The position numbers and the translations under genes are program-made. A stretch of DNA of 64,000 nucleotides, taken from NCBI GenBank assembly GCA_038143435.1, contig JAYQLX010000004.1:394107-458106 (forward strand). Direction: 5' to 3'. Of this stretch, positions 26,812-36,084 are shown in pieces. The notes beneath the pieces are model-generated. The model saw nothing but the letters and a program-made list of their open reading frames with translations, made no database searches and was not told the DNA's origin. Within the stretch, counting starts at the first letter, position 1, and each line of letters opens with the position of its first letter. Source of the DNA: UBA8337 sp038143435. GTDB lineage: Bacteria > Pseudomonadota > Alphaproteobacteria > RS24.

Positions 26812-27900
26812 TTACGGTGCGTCAATTACGCCAACAGCATCATTAATCAAGCTGCCCAAATAGAGCTTGCCGTCCTGCTCAATGACGCTGGTCATCATAT
26901 AAATATGGCCGCTATCATCTTCCAAAGAGGTGAGCGGCGTGCCTTGCGCCGACAGCTTAATGGCATAGCTGTGCATCTCCGCCGGATTGGCACCGGTCAG
27001 CTGCATCAGCCGCCACACCACTTTGCGGGCAAAGGGGCGCGTGACCAGCGCATCCAGCGCGTCCGTGCGCGGCGCGACACCGGCCAGCCAGAAACCGCCA
27101 TCGGGCGCGCCGGTGATATTGTCGAGATAGGCTGGCATATTATCGACAAACACATCTGATGTGCCTGTCTTGGGGCCGCGCAGCCAATAGCGCAAAACGC
27201 GGTGGCCATAGGTTTCATTGACCAGCACGAAGTCTTCTTGCGCGCTCAGCGCCACGCCATTGGCGAAATAAAGATTGTCGAGCAGCACGGAAAGCGCACC
27301 GCTTTCAGGGTCAAACACCATCAGCCGACCCGATGGGCGAAACGCGAAGACTTCCAAAATATCATGGCCATATTCAAACAGCGCCGAGGCATCGGAGAAA
27401 TAAATCTTGCCGTCTTTGGCAATCGCCAAATCATCGACAAATTTCATTCGCACCCCATTGTGATGCGTCGCCAGCGTGGCAATCTCGCCATTGGGGGCCA
27501 TTGCAATCAGGCCCTTTTTGGCATCGGCAATCACCAAATTGCCCGCCGCGTCAAATTTCAACCCCAGTGGACGTCCGCCCGTATTGGCCAAAACCTGTTT
27601 GTCGCCATTGGCGTCGAAGCGAATAATATCGCCATTGGTGAGACCGCAATAAAGCCGACCTTGCGCGTCAAACGCCACTGCCTCAGGGCCGGTGCCGGTT
27701 GCCAACATGTCGGCCGCCGCCAATTTTTTGTTTTTGACGAATATGCCACTGCCTGCCGGATTGGCGGCGCGGGGCGGGCCTGCCACCGGATCAAACGGCA
27801 CCGGCCACAATAATAAATAGCCGAGCAGCAGTGCCATTAACGCCGCAACAGAGGCCGCAAAAGGGCGCTTTTTTATGATCTCAAAGCGTATATCAGACAT
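26812..27900 (-). CDS. SMP-30/strictosidine synthase-like beta-propeller protein, membrane-anchored
   Basis: A 362-residue protein with an N-terminal membrane anchor (about residues 14-34, AASVAALMALLLGYLLLWPV) and a six-bladed beta-propeller body. Repeats such as EAVAFDAQGRLYCGLTNGDI, PLGLKFDAAGNLVIADAKKG and the strictosidine-synthase-like blade with KIYFSDASALFEYGHD and LYFANGVALS resemble the APMAP/arylesterase group. Likely periplasmic and calcium-dependent, but substrate is unknown. The start follows GGAAGG. It is divergent from tRNA-Pro. Confidence 0.85.
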   Translation of the reverse strand: MSDIRFEIIKKRPFAASVAALMALLLGYLLLWPVPFDPVAGPPRAANPAGSGIFVKNKKLAAADMLATGTGPEAVAFDAQGRLYCGLTNGDIIRFDANGDKQVLANTGGRPLGLKFDAAGNLVIADAKKGLIAMAPNGEIATLATHHNGVRMKFVDDLAIAKDGKIYFSDASALFEYGHDILEVFAFRPSGRLMVFDPESGALSVLLDNLYFANGVALSAQEDFVLVNETYGHRVLRYWLRGPKTGTSDVFVDNMPAYLDNITGAPDGGFWLAGVAPRTDALDALVTRPFARKVVWRLMQLTGANPAEMHSYAIKLSAQGTPLTSLEDDSGHIYMMTSVIEQDGKLYLGSLINDAVGVIDAP

Positions 27901-27934
27901 CGGATTTCCTTCCTGTGTCTTCTCTGTTTTTCCA

Positions 27935-27963
27935 TTGCCAGCCCACCAGCGCTTGGCTATATA
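27935..27963 (+). promoter_or_regulatory. Promoter of tRNA-Pro
   Basis: TTGCCA at 27935-27940, a 17-base spacer and TATATA at 27958-27963. The tRNA begins 14 bases after the -10 box. This TTGNNN-17-TATATA form recurs before rpmE and trcR in this window. Confidence 0.65.
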
Positions 27964-27972
27964 GACTGCACT

Positions 27973-28437
27973 TTATCGGAGTGTGGCGCAGCCTGGTAGC
28001 GCACCTCGTTCGGGACGAGGGGGTCGCAGGTTCAAATCCTGCCACTCCGACCATTCATTAAGAACCGCCGATTTTTTGCGCGCGTGACTGGCCCAAATCG
28101 CAACCGTGATGATTTCAATCACGACAAACGGCCAAATGGTCGGCGCATCATGCACCAGACCGGCAAGCACCCGCATCACCGCCGTTATGCCGATAAGAAA
28201 AGCCGAAGCATAAAGAAAATCAGGGCGCTTTTTCCAAACGCCATAACAGGCAAAACCGCCCATGCACAAAAACAAGGCACCCAAATCACCGATTTGCGAA
28301 TTGCGCGCTGCGCCTTCCATATAAATCATTTGCAGATTTTGGGCGCCTATTTCCGGGGTAAAAACCCATGAGCCGCCCATGAAAATCAAAAAATATGCGC
28401 CCGCCAGCGCCGCCAAAACATTTAATGCTTTATCCAT
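27973..28437 (-). CDS. Small four-helix membrane protein; 3' end antisense to tRNA-Pro
   Basis: A ~154-residue protein with about four hydrophobic segments (AALAGAYFLIFMGGSWVF, LGALFLCMGGFACYGVW, FLIGITAVMRVLAGLV and IWPFVVIEIITVAIW). I do not recognise the family with confidence; DUF4345-like proteins look similar. The start is placed at the second of two adjacent ATGs, which is 5 bases from GGGAGG. The last ~25 codons run through the reverse complement of tRNA-Pro and give the well-known artefact-like tail WQDLNLRPPRPERG. The natural end may have been lost through an indel before the tRNA, so the C-terminus is doubtful. Confidence 0.65.
   Translation of the reverse strand: MDKALNVLAALAGAYFLIFMGGSWVFTPEIGAQNLQMIYMEGAARNSQIGDLGALFLCMGGFACYGVWKKRPDFLYASAFLIGITAVMRVLAGLVHDAPTIWPFVVIEIITVAIWASHARKKSAVLNEWSEWQDLNLRPPRPERGALPGCATLR
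27977..28053 (+). tRNA. tRNA-Pro (anticodon CGG)
   Basis: Cloverleaf with acceptor CGGAGTG/CACTCCG, D arm GCGCAGCCTGGTAGCGC, anticodon stem CCTCG/CGAGG with loop TTCGGGA (anticodon CGG), and T arm GCAGGTTCAAATCCTGC. Discriminator A and encoded CCA give 77 bases in all. It has its own consensus promoter just upstream and overlaps the 3' end of an opposite-strand membrane protein frame. Confidence 0.98.
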
Positions 28438-28482
28438 CATATCCTCCCGAATAAGGATAAAAGCTTGGCGCGATGCGCAACC

Positions 28483-28824
28483 TCACGCAAGAATTTTTTG
28501 CGCCAATCGCGCCAGAGCAAAACCGATAAGACAGCCCATTGCATTGGCGGCAAAGTCACCCCATTCGCCATAGCGATTTACATAGGGTTGCACCAGTTCA
28601 ATCAATCCGCCATAGGCCACGGCCAAAGGCAAAACAATGCGCGCCGCCGCCGGATCCCTAAATGAAAGAGGAAAGCACAAAACCGCATAGGCGATAAAAT
28701 GGTGCAACTTGTCGCCACCCGGTGCGGGCGGCAATGTTTCCAATGGTGATAAGGATAAATAACCTATCGCCAATGCGATAAGCCCGGTCAGACGTGCCGC
28801 ATGGCGGTCGTGATTAATGCTCAC
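28483..28824 (-). CDS. VanZ-like family membrane protein
   Basis: A 113-residue protein with four hydrophobic stretches and the VanZ-type pattern: GGDKLHHFIAYAVLCFPL in the first half and AYGGLIELVQPYVNRYGEWGDFAANAMGCLIGF in the second (conserved E-x-Q, R and D-x-x-AN residues). The family is linked to glycopeptide resistance in some Gram-positives, but in proteobacteria its role is unknown. The start is a GTG at 28824, inside the end of the EF-hand gene (11-base overlap), so translation is probably coupled. Confidence 0.82.
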   Translation of the reverse strand: MSINHDRHAARLTGLIALAIGYLSLSPLETLPPAPGGDKLHHFIAYAVLCFPLSFRDPAAARIVLPLAVAYGGLIELVQPYVNRYGEWGDFAANAMGCLIGFALARLAQKILA

Positions 28825-29070
28825 TATGGCCCTTATGCTTGCGCCGACGCATCTCGTCCTTGGTCAATACGCCGTCGCCGCTTTTGTCCATTTTGGCGAA
28901 CCGCTTTTCAGCCATTGCGATAAATTCAGCACGGCTGACCTTATTGTCGCCATTACTGTCAGCGGCGGCAAAACGGTCATTCTTGCCGGAACGCTCGCTT
29001 TCCAAATGCCCGCCCGCCAAAACCGGCGAAACCATAAAACTTAAAATCAAGGCGAAACAAACAGGCGCAT
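28814..29070 (-). CDS. Secreted EF-hand calcium-binding protein, N-terminus probably frame-shifted
   Basis: A small exported protein with two EF-hand loops: DSNGDNKVSRAEF and DKSGDGVLTKDE, each with Asp at positions 1, 3 and 5 and Glu at 12. The continuous frame can start at ATG 29101, but the best ribosome site (GAAGGAG, 6-base spacing) serves an ATG at 29070 in another frame. Adding one C in its seventh codon would join MRLFVSP to LILSFMVSPVLA, a good signal peptide. I therefore place the start at 29070 with one missing base. Role is likely calcium binding in the periplasm; target unknown. Confidence 0.75.
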
Positions 29071-29141
29071 AACACACTCCTTCAAGACAGAATTTCCCCA
29101 TTATGCTACATTAAAAATCAGCAAAAAGCTTGAGGATTGTT

Positions 29142-30038
29142 ATGGCCATTCCGTTCGTCACTGAATTTGATTTTGAATATGGGCGCTGCGACCGCTTAAG
29201 CCCGCTTATTCGTCGCGTCATTTGCAATAATCCCGGCCCGTTCACCTATACCGGCACCGGCACTTATATAATCGGCAATGGCGATGTCGCAGTGATTGAC
29301 CCGGGGCCGTTGGATGACACGCATTTGGACGCGATCTTGGCGGCGCTCGAGCCGGATGAAAAAGTCAGCCATATCGTCATCACCCACACCCATCTCGACC
29401 ATTCACCTTTGGCCATGCCGTTAAAAGCGCGCACGGGTGCAGAAATTTTTGCCCATGCGCCGGGGCAAGTGGAAGCTTTTGACGGGCCCAAATTGGAAGA
29501 AGATGCAGATGAAAACTTTGTCCCCGACCATATTGTGACGCATGGCGATATGATTGAGGGTGGCGATTGGACGCTCGAATGTGTTTTCACACCGGGCCAT
29601 ATGTCAGGCCATATGTGCTATGCGCTTACCGAAGAAAAAGCGCTTTTTTCAGGCGACCATGTCATGGGGTGGTCGACCACGGTCATCGCGCCGCCGGATG
29701 GCGATATGACCGATTATATGGCCTCGCTTGACCTACTGCTTGAGCGTGACGATATAATTTACTGGCCGACCCACGGCACGTGCATCGAAGATCCACAAAA
29801 TTTTGTGCGCGCCTATATCACCCATCGCCGCGCCCGCGAAACGCAGGTCGTTGAACGCCTGAAAGCCGGTGACAGTGACATTCGGGAAATGGTCAAAACA
29901 ATGTATATCGATGTCGACAAGCGGCTCCATCCGGCCGCGGCGCTTTCCGTTTTGGCGCATATGCAAGATTTGACCAAACGCGGGCTGGTCGCATGTGACG
30001 GAAAGCCCGGCCTCGACAGTACTTATCGGCTAAACTAG
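29142..30038 (+). CDS. Metallo-beta-lactamase fold hydrolase (LACTB2-like)
   Basis: A 298-residue MBL-fold metallohydrolase. The metal-binding motif is ITHTHLDHSP (HxHxDH-type) with further ligands in TPGHMSGH and FSGDHVMGW, and the final His in YWPTHG. A C-terminal helical winged part (HPAAALSVLAHMQDLTKRGLV) matches the LACTB2-like group, some of which act on RNA and others on thioesters. The start ATG 29142 is preceded by AGGA. It ends with a 4-base CTAG stop overlap with the convergent DUF1499 gene. Confidence 0.88.
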   Translation: MAIPFVTEFDFEYGRCDRLSPLIRRVICNNPGPFTYTGTGTYIIGNGDVAVIDPGPLDDTHLDAILAALEPDEKVSHIVITHTHLDHSPLAMPLKARTGAEIFAHAPGQVEAFDGPKLEEDADENFVPDHIVTHGDMIEGGDWTLECVFTPGHMSGHMCYALTEEKALFSGDHVMGWSTTVIAPPDGDMTDYMASLDLLLERDDIIYWPTHGTCIEDPQNFVRAYITHRRARETQVVERLKAGDSDIREMVKTMYIDVDKRLHPAAALSVLAHMQDLTKRGLVACDGKPGLDSTYRLN

Positions 30039-30774
30039 CCGTTCAAAGCGGTTCTTAAATCAGCGAGAAAGGCCTCAATGCGATTGGCATTGACGCGGAA
30101 ATCAGATCGCCCCTGCCGCGAGGCAGAGCGCATATCAATGCGCGTTGCACCATTCTCGGCCATCAGGCGAATGACCACATCATCTTTGAAGCCGAACAGC
30201 ACGGTGGTATCGGTCGCCTCAATAACGCCCTTGCTTCTGTTTTTTGCGACAATTTTCCAACCACGCGCATCGACCAGAGCCACCACCTTGTCAAAATGCC
30301 TGTCCGGTGCACCTTCCACAATCAGCGGCGCCAAATGGCCATAATGTTTTTCGTGAAAGGCCAGCCGGTTTTCTGACAATTCAAGGCTATTATCGAAAGC
30401 TTTGCGCTGTGTCGGCACCACCTCAAATTGCGGCGGATTGTTTATATCCGTCATAATATCATTTATCATCGGTATGCCCTCAAGCGCCCGGCCTGCCAGA
30501 AACACCGGCACGAAAATGGCGGCGGACAAAACCACTGCGATAAGGGTGCGTGGCATATTAAGCTGGCTTATTTGACCGAATAGAAGCGCTCCCAAGCTCA
30601 GCAGCAAGGCGACAAGGGCAAGCAGCGAGGCGATGAGAATAATCAGCACCGGCAGTTTATAATCTGTAATGGCGGCAGGCGCAGCATAATGGCTGACAGG
30701 ACAAACAATCCGACGCTGCCAAGCGACAAAAAATAGCCGGCGGTTGCAACCCCGACAGCGGTAATTCCAAACAT
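30035..30774 (-). CDS. DUF1499 family membrane protein, frame broken near 30674
   Basis: A ~246-residue protein with N-terminal membrane helices and a soluble DUF1499 domain (ALVDARGWKIVAKNRSKGVIE, TTVLFGFKDDVVIRL, RIDMRSASRQGRSDFRVN). The soluble domain and a helix LPVLIILIASLLALVALLL are in one frame. An ATG at 30774, overlapping the upstream ligase stop as TAATG, opens a different frame giving another helix (MFGITAVGVATAGYFLSLG, then SVGLFVLSAIM). One missing base near 30674 would join them. Function of the family is unknown; the overlap suggests cotranscription with the ligase. Confidence 0.75.
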
Positions 30775-32419
30775 TATTCAGCGGCTCCTTTGGCTTCCGG
30801 CAATTCATAGCCGGCAAATTGTTCGCGCAATGTCAGCTTTTGGATTTTGCCGGTCGCCGTATGCGGAATTTCATCGACGAAGGTTACATCATCGGGCATC
30901 CACCATTTGGCAATTTTGCCTTCCAAATAGGCCAGCACTTGTTCTTTGCTCACCTCAGCACCTTCATCTTTAACGATAATCAGCAGCGGACGCTCATCCC
31001 ATTTCGGGTGCGGCAGGCCGATAACAGCCGCCTATGTCACGCCCTCGCAACCGACAGCAACATTTTCAATTTCAATCGATGAAATCCATTCACCGCCCGA
31101 TTTGATAACGTCTTTTGAGCGGTCGGTGATTTGCATAAAGCCCAACTCATCAATCGTCGCCACATCGCCAGTGTCAAAAAACCCGTCTTCATCAAGAATT
31201 TGACCGCCATCGCCTTTAATATATTCACCGACAATAAACGGCCCGCGCACCATCAAAGGTGACCAAAGGCTTTGCCGTCGCGCGGCAATTCATTGCCTTC
31301 ATCATCGGTGATTTTCATTTCCACCCCAAACGGCGCGCGGCCTTGCTTGACCTTAATGTCCATTTGCTGGTCGAAGCTCATATTTTCCATACCTGCCTTG
31401 AAGCTGGCAATCGTGCCGAGCGGCGAGAGTTCGGTCATGCCCCAAGCATGTTTCACCGACACATCATAATCGCGCTCAAATTTTTCAAGCATGACGCGCG
31501 GCACGGCAGAACCGCCAATCGTCACATCATTGAGCATGGGCAGTTTCAAATTATTGGCTTCCAAATGCTGCAACAACATCAGCCAAACGGTCGGCACGGC
31601 GGCGGTAAAGGTCACTTCTTCATCGGTCAAAAGCTGGTAAATGCTCTCGCCATCCATATTCGGGCCGGGATTGACGATTTTCGAACCGGCCGCAGGCGCG
31701 CTCAATGCCAACCCCCACGCATTGGCATGGAACATCGGCACGACGGGCATAATGCTGTCGGTGCTTTTCAGCCCCATGACATCGCTCGCATTGCCGACCA
31801 GAGTGTGCAGCACATTAGAACGGTGCGTATAGCAAACGCCCTTCGGATTGCCGGTGGTGCCGGACGTATAACAAATGCCGCAGGGCGCGCGCTCATCGAC
31901 CTCGACCCAATTGAAATCGCCGTTCTGTCCGTCGATTAAATCTTCATAGCAATGCACATTTTTAAGGCCGGTATCCGGCATATGCGCCGCATCGGTCATG
32001 ATGATGATACCTTTGACGTTGGGAATTTGGTCGGCAATGCCTTCAAGCACCGGCACAAAAGTCAAATCGGTAAAGATGAGCTTATCTTCCGCATGGTTGA
32101 TGATATAGACCAATTGCTCGGCAAACAGGCGCGGATTGAGCGTGTGATAGACGCCGCCAATGCCGGTAATGCCATACCAAGCTTCAATATGGCGGTGCGT
32201 GTTCCAAGCTAAAGTGGCAATCACATCTTGCTCGCCCATGCCGAGGCTTTTGAGCGCTTGGCTCAACTTACGGGCGCGCAAATGCAAATGGGCATAAGTT
32301 TCGCGATGAATATTGCCTTCGACCAGGCGCGATACGATTTCACGCTCACTGTGATTGACCATTGCATGATCCAAAATGCGGTTCATCAATAGTGGCACGT
32401 CTTGCATTTGACCGAACAT
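30774..32419 (-). pseudogene. Acyl-CoA synthetase/long-chain fatty acid ligase with a frameshift and an in-frame amber stop
   Basis: An adenylate-forming ligase of ~548 residues if repaired. The N-terminal part from ATG 32419 (GGGAGG upstream) holds the P-loop CYTSGTTGNPKGVCYTHRS and the KHAWGMTELSPLG motif. The frame breaks at 31253-31258, where one T appears to be missing, and resumes as LMVRGPFIVGEY with FDTGDVATIDELGFMQITDR. A TAG at 31032-31034 then replaces the Glu expected in VGCEGV-T-E-AAVIG, and the frame continues through TGKIQKLTLREQF to TAA at 30774. Two different lesions in one gene make this the best pseudogene candidate, unless both are sequence errors. Confidence 0.85.
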
Positions 32420-32507
32420 GTTTTCCTCCCTATCGTCCTTGACGGAACGTTTTTGACTGGCGCTAATTTGCCCAATGCACTGCGTCTTGTCCATAGGGAG
32501 GGATGAA

Positions 32508-33959
32508 ATGACACTGCATAAATTACCGGCGCGCGAACTGGCCGAAAAAATAGCCGCAGGCAGTGTTTCTTCGAAAGAGGCGACACAGCATTTCATAGAC
32601 CGTATTGAAAAACACAATCCGGCGATTAACGCGGTTATTGCCACGCGCTTTGACGCAGCTCTTGAAGAGGCCGAAGCGGCAGATGACGCAATCGCCAAAG
32701 GCAATGTCAAAGGCCCGCTGCACGGCGTGCCGATGACGATAAAGGACTTGTTCGAAGTTGAGGGGTTGACATGCGACGCCGGTTTTCCCGACTATAAAGG
32801 CCATATTTCCAAATCTGACGCGGTGGTCACGACGCGTCTGAAAGCCGCCGGTGCCATTATTATCGGCAAAACCAACTCGCCAATGGCCGGTGGCGATATT
32901 CAGACCTATAATGCGGTGCACGGCACGACCAATAATCCGCACAATCTCGACCATACGCCGGGCGGCTCGTCGGGCGGCTCGTCAGCGGCACTGGCGGCTG
33001 CCATGACACCGCTTGAATATGGCAGCGATATTGGCGGCTCGGTGCGCGCACCGGCGCATTTCAGCGGCCTGTTCAGCCATAAGCCAAGTTTCGCCATTGT
33101 GCCGATGCGCGGTCATGTGCCGCCGCCGCATGGCATGCCTTGGGAGCCCAGCGAATTGACCGTTGCCGGCCCATTGGGGCATACGGCAGGCGATATTGAA
33201 CTGGCGCTCGACGTCACGGTCGGGCTTGACGGCCCGATGCGCCAAGCCATGCAAATTCAACTGCAAGGGCCGCGCCACGCCACGCCGCAAGGTTTACGCG
33301 TCGGCTTATGGCCCGGCGATGCCGCATGCGAGGTAGAAAACGCCTTCAGCAGCGCCATTGAAGAAGCCGGTAAGGCTTTGGAAAAACAAGGCGCAAGCCT
33401 GCAAGCCATCAGCCCTGATTTCGACAAGCCGCAACATTTTGAGACTTATATGAAGCGGCTGAGTGCCATTGTCGGCTCCGACATGCCGCCGCCGGTTTTT
33501 GCCGCCATGCAAGACATTGTTGATGCAGCCGATGCCGATGACACCTCCATGCGCGTCACCCAAGCGCGCGGCATCACGCTGAGCCACGGCGAATGGCTGC
33601 GCCTCAATATTCGCAAAGCCAAATATGATTTGGCATGGCAAGCCGTGTTTGAAAAAGTCGATGTGCTGCTGTGTCCGGTCACGCCCAGCACCGCCATGAA
33701 GCACGACCATAATCCCGATTTCCATGCCCGCACCATTACGGTGAACGGCGCGGCGCGGCCTTATTTCGACAATTTCTTTTGGGCCGGTATCGCCACCCTA
33801 TGCGGACTGCCTTCAACCGTTGTGCCGCTTGGCCTGCATGATGGCTTGCCCTTCGGCATGCAAATTATCGGCCCGGCCTATGAGGATAAAACCTCGCTTG
33901 CCGTCGCCAAAATGCTGGAAAATATCGGCTATCAATGGCTTCAGCCGAAAGGCTATTAA
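32508..33959 (+). CDS. Amidase signature family protein
   Basis: A 483-residue amidase with the Ser-cisSer-Lys triad: Lys in PMTIKDLFEVEG (about residue 80), the first Ser and nucleophile in DHTPGGSSGGSSAALAA and DIGGSVRAPA. The glycine-rich signature and the C-terminal GLPSTVVPLGL segment are normal. Length matches the family. The start is at ATG 32508 behind GGGAGG; the upstream codons are not used. It is divergent from the broken acyl-CoA ligase. Substrate is unknown; it lacks the gatBC neighbours expected for a tRNA amidotransferase. Confidence 0.9.
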   Translation: MTLHKLPARELAEKIAAGSVSSKEATQHFIDRIEKHNPAINAVIATRFDAALEEAEAADDAIAKGNVKGPLHGVPMTIKDLFEVEGLTCDAGFPDYKGHISKSDAVVTTRLKAAGAIIIGKTNSPMAGGDIQTYNAVHGTTNNPHNLDHTPGGSSGGSSAALAAAMTPLEYGSDIGGSVRAPAHFSGLFSHKPSFAIVPMRGHVPPPHGMPWEPSELTVAGPLGHTAGDIELALDVTVGLDGPMRQAMQIQLQGPRHATPQGLRVGLWPGDAACEVENAFSSAIEEAGKALEKQGASLQAISPDFDKPQHFETYMKRLSAIVGSDMPPPVFAAMQDIVDAADADDTSMRVTQARGITLSHGEWLRLNIRKAKYDLAWQAVFEKVDVLLCPVTPSTAMKHDHNPDFHARTITVNGAARPYFDNFFWAGIATLCGLPSTVVPLGLHDGLPFGMQIIGPAYEDKTSLAVAKMLENIGYQWLQPKGY

Positions 33960-33967
33960 GCGCGCCT

Positions 33968-34894
33968 TTAGCTCTGCTCGAGCGGGGTCAATTCTTCATG
34001 CCCTTCCGGGTCTTGGTGTATCAGCACTTCAACGCCGGGAAATTTCGTCATGACGGAGGCTTCCACCGCATCTGAAATTTGATGCGCATTGTTGAGCGTC
34101 ATCGCCCCGTCCAATTCAATATGGTGGCATTGCACAAAGCTGGACAGACCGGCGCGGCGCGTGCGCAAATCATGCAATCCCAAAACCTGCGGATGCGAGA
34201 GGATAATCTGCTTTATCTCTTCGCGTATATCATCGTCCAATTCGCGGTCCATCAGCTGGTCGGCAGCGGCGGAAAAAATACCCCATGCGCTTTTGGCCAA
34301 AATAGCCGCCACGACAAGCCCCAAAACCGGATCGGCATAAACAAAACCCATCGGCCCCGACAGCACCAAAGCGGCAATCACGCCCATATTCATGTAAAGG
34401 TCACCGGCGTAATGCGCGCTATCGGCATGAATGGCGACCGAATTGGTTGCTTTGGCGACACGGCGCTGCACCATCACCAAACCGCCGGTCAATACAATCG
34501 ACACGGCAATGACGATAATCCCTATCGTGCTTTCTTGCAGCACGCTGGGCGTGAGCATGGCGCGCACCGCCTCCACGACCAAAAACAATGCCGCCAAAGA
34601 CAGCGCCGCACCCTGCACCAATGCGGCCAAAGCTTCCGCCTTACCGTGGCCGAAACGATGTTCTTCATCGGCCGGTGTTTGCGCATGGCGAATGGCAAAG
34701 AAATTCATCACCGAGAGCGACAAATCCATAATCGAGTCGAGAAATGAACCGAGCAAAGCGACCGAGCCGGTCAACAGCCAAGCAAAGCCTTTCATGACAA
34801 TCATCACGGAGGCCACAAGAATGGCCAAAAGCGCCGTGCCTTGCACCCGCTTGCCGGGCTGCAAGCCGATATGGTCGTGATGATGTTCGCTCAT
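33968..34894 (-). CDS. Cation diffusion facilitator (FieF/ZT-type) metal exporter
   Basis: A 308-residue divalent-metal/proton antiporter with six membrane helices. The transport-site motifs are DSIMD in TM2 (SFLDSIMDLSLSVMNF) and HADSAHYAGD in TM5 (HxxxD). The loop HRFGHGKAEALAAL and a His-rich N-terminus (MSEHHHDH) are typical. The C-terminal cytosolic domain (VLGLHDLRTRRAGLSSFVQCH) is present. The likely cargo is Zn2+ or Fe2+; specificity cannot be fixed. Confidence 0.93.
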   Translation of the reverse strand: MSEHHHDHIGLQPGKRVQGTALLAILVASVMIVMKGFAWLLTGSVALLGSFLDSIMDLSLSVMNFFAIRHAQTPADEEHRFGHGKAEALAALVQGAALSLAALFLVVEAVRAMLTPSVLQESTIGIIVIAVSIVLTGGLVMVQRRVAKATNSVAIHADSAHYAGDLYMNMGVIAALVLSGPMGFVYADPVLGLVVAAILAKSAWGIFSAAADQLMDRELDDDIREEIKQIILSHPQVLGLHDLRTRRAGLSSFVQCHHIELDGAMTLNNAHQISDAVEASVMTKFPGVEVLIHQDPEGHEELTPLEQS

Positions 34895-34920
34895 AGCCTT
34901 AACCTAGCGCATTTCAGGAC

Positions 34921-35523
34921 TTACGGATATAGACGCTCGACCTGCCAATCAGCCTCGGCATTTAGGCGCTTAAAAACCAGCCGGTCGTGCAGGCGGTGGT
35001 CACCATCTTGCCAAAACTCAATACGTAAAGGCGTGATGCGCCGCCCCGACCAATGCGGCGGGCGCGGAATATCCTCACCCGGATATTCTTTGTCCATTTC
35101 AGCATAAGCCGCTTCCAATGCGGCGCGGTCGGCCAGCGGGCGCGATTGCTGCGAGGCCCAAGCGCCGATGCGGCTCTCGCGACCGCGCGACTGATAATAA
35201 GCGTCGGCTTCTTCATCCGCGACCGGCGAAATCGGACCTTGTACCCGCACTTGGCGGTGCAGGCTCTTCCAATGGAAAACCAAAGCCGCTTTGGCGTTTT
35301 GGTCCAACTCATTGCCCTTTTGGCTTTCGAGATTGGTGTAGAAAACAAAACCGCGCGCATCATGACCTTTCAACAGCACCATGCGCGCATTGGGCATGCC
35401 ATCCGCGCCGACCGTGGCCAGCGCCATCGCATTGGGGTCGTTCGGCTCGCTTTTGGCGGCCTCTTGCAACCAATCTGCAAAAGCGGCAATCGGGTCGGTC
35501 GGTATATCGACAAATAAGCTCAT
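34921..35523 (-). CDS. pdxH: Pyridoxamine 5'-phosphate oxidase
   Basis: PdxH is the FMN oxidase that makes pyridoxal 5'-phosphate, the last step of vitamin B6 synthesis. The 200-residue protein has the FMN-binding segment ARMVLLKGHDARGFVFYTN, the QVRVQGPISPV segment, SRIGAWASQQSRPL and the conserved C-terminal RPPHWSGRRITPLRIEFWQ with HDRLVFKR and ERLYP end. The start is ATG 35523, preceded by AAGGA; a TTG one codon upstream is less likely. It is divergent from the Sel1 lipoprotein gene. Confidence 0.96.
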   Translation of the reverse strand: MSLFVDIPTDPIAAFADWLQEAAKSEPNDPNAMALATVGADGMPNARMVLLKGHDARGFVFYTNLESQKGNELDQNAKAALVFHWKSLHRQVRVQGPISPVADEEADAYYQSRGRESRIGAWASQQSRPLADRAALEAAYAEMDKEYPGEDIPRPPHWSGRRITPLRIEFWQDGDHRLHDRLVFKRLNAEADWQVERLYP

Positions 35524-35560
35524 CAATTTTCCTTAAGTTCCTTTATCGGCTCTTTCCGCT

Positions 35561-35566
35561 ATATAT
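35561..35566 (+). promoter_or_regulatory. -10 box possibly giving a leaderless transcript
   Basis: TATATA at 35561-35566 ends 6 bases before the ATG at 35573, so transcription would begin at or next to the start codon. No ribosome site is seen for that ATG. The -35 element is weak. Confidence 0.35.
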
Positions 35567-35572
35567 AAGGGC

Positions 35573-36023
35573 ATGCGCCCCGCTTGCAAATTATTGACTG
35601 TTGCCATGCTGCTTTTGACCGCTTGTGCCGCCCCGCCCGATACGGCGCGTTTCAAAATCGACTTTGAGCGCGGCGTCAAAGCCTATGAAGCAGGCGATTA
35701 TGAGGCCGCGCGTATGCTTTGGCAGCCTTTGGCCGATAATTACGACCTCGCCGCGCTTGCGCAATCTCGGTCATCTCTATCGGCTCGGGCAAGGTGTGGC
35801 CAAAAACGGCAAAAAAGCGCGCCGCTATTACGAAAAAGCCGCCAAGCTTGGCCATGCCCCATCGCAGACCAATTTGGCGCAAATGTATTTTTCCGGCACG
35901 CTGATTGAGCGCGACAGTGAAAAAGCCATGTATTGGCTGGAAAAAGCCGCCGCACAAGGCTATCCGCCCGCCCGGCAATTGCTCGCCATCAAGACGCAAA
36001 ACTTTGAATTCCATAGCCGCTAG
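35573..36023 (+). CDS. Sel1-repeat lipoprotein, frame broken near 35757
   Basis: A ~149-residue exported lipoprotein with Sel1/TPR-like repeats. The signal peptide MRPACKLLTVAMLLLTAC has a lipobox LLTAC, followed by FERGVKAYEAGDYEAARMLW, the first repeat. At about 35757 the frame breaks after DLAALA. The next repeats, NLGHLYRLGQGVAKNGKKA, YYEKAAKLGHAPSQTNLAQM and KAMYWLEKAAAQGYPPA, are in another frame to a stop at 36023. Removing one G in TTGCGC gives ALRNLGHLY, the normal repeat joint. Such proteins serve as envelope scaffolds; partner unknown. Confidence 0.8.
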
Positions 36024-36084
36024 GCTTTTTGCGCGGCGCAGTTTATATAGGTGAAGCTGAAACCGCGATAGGATTGAGGGCATT

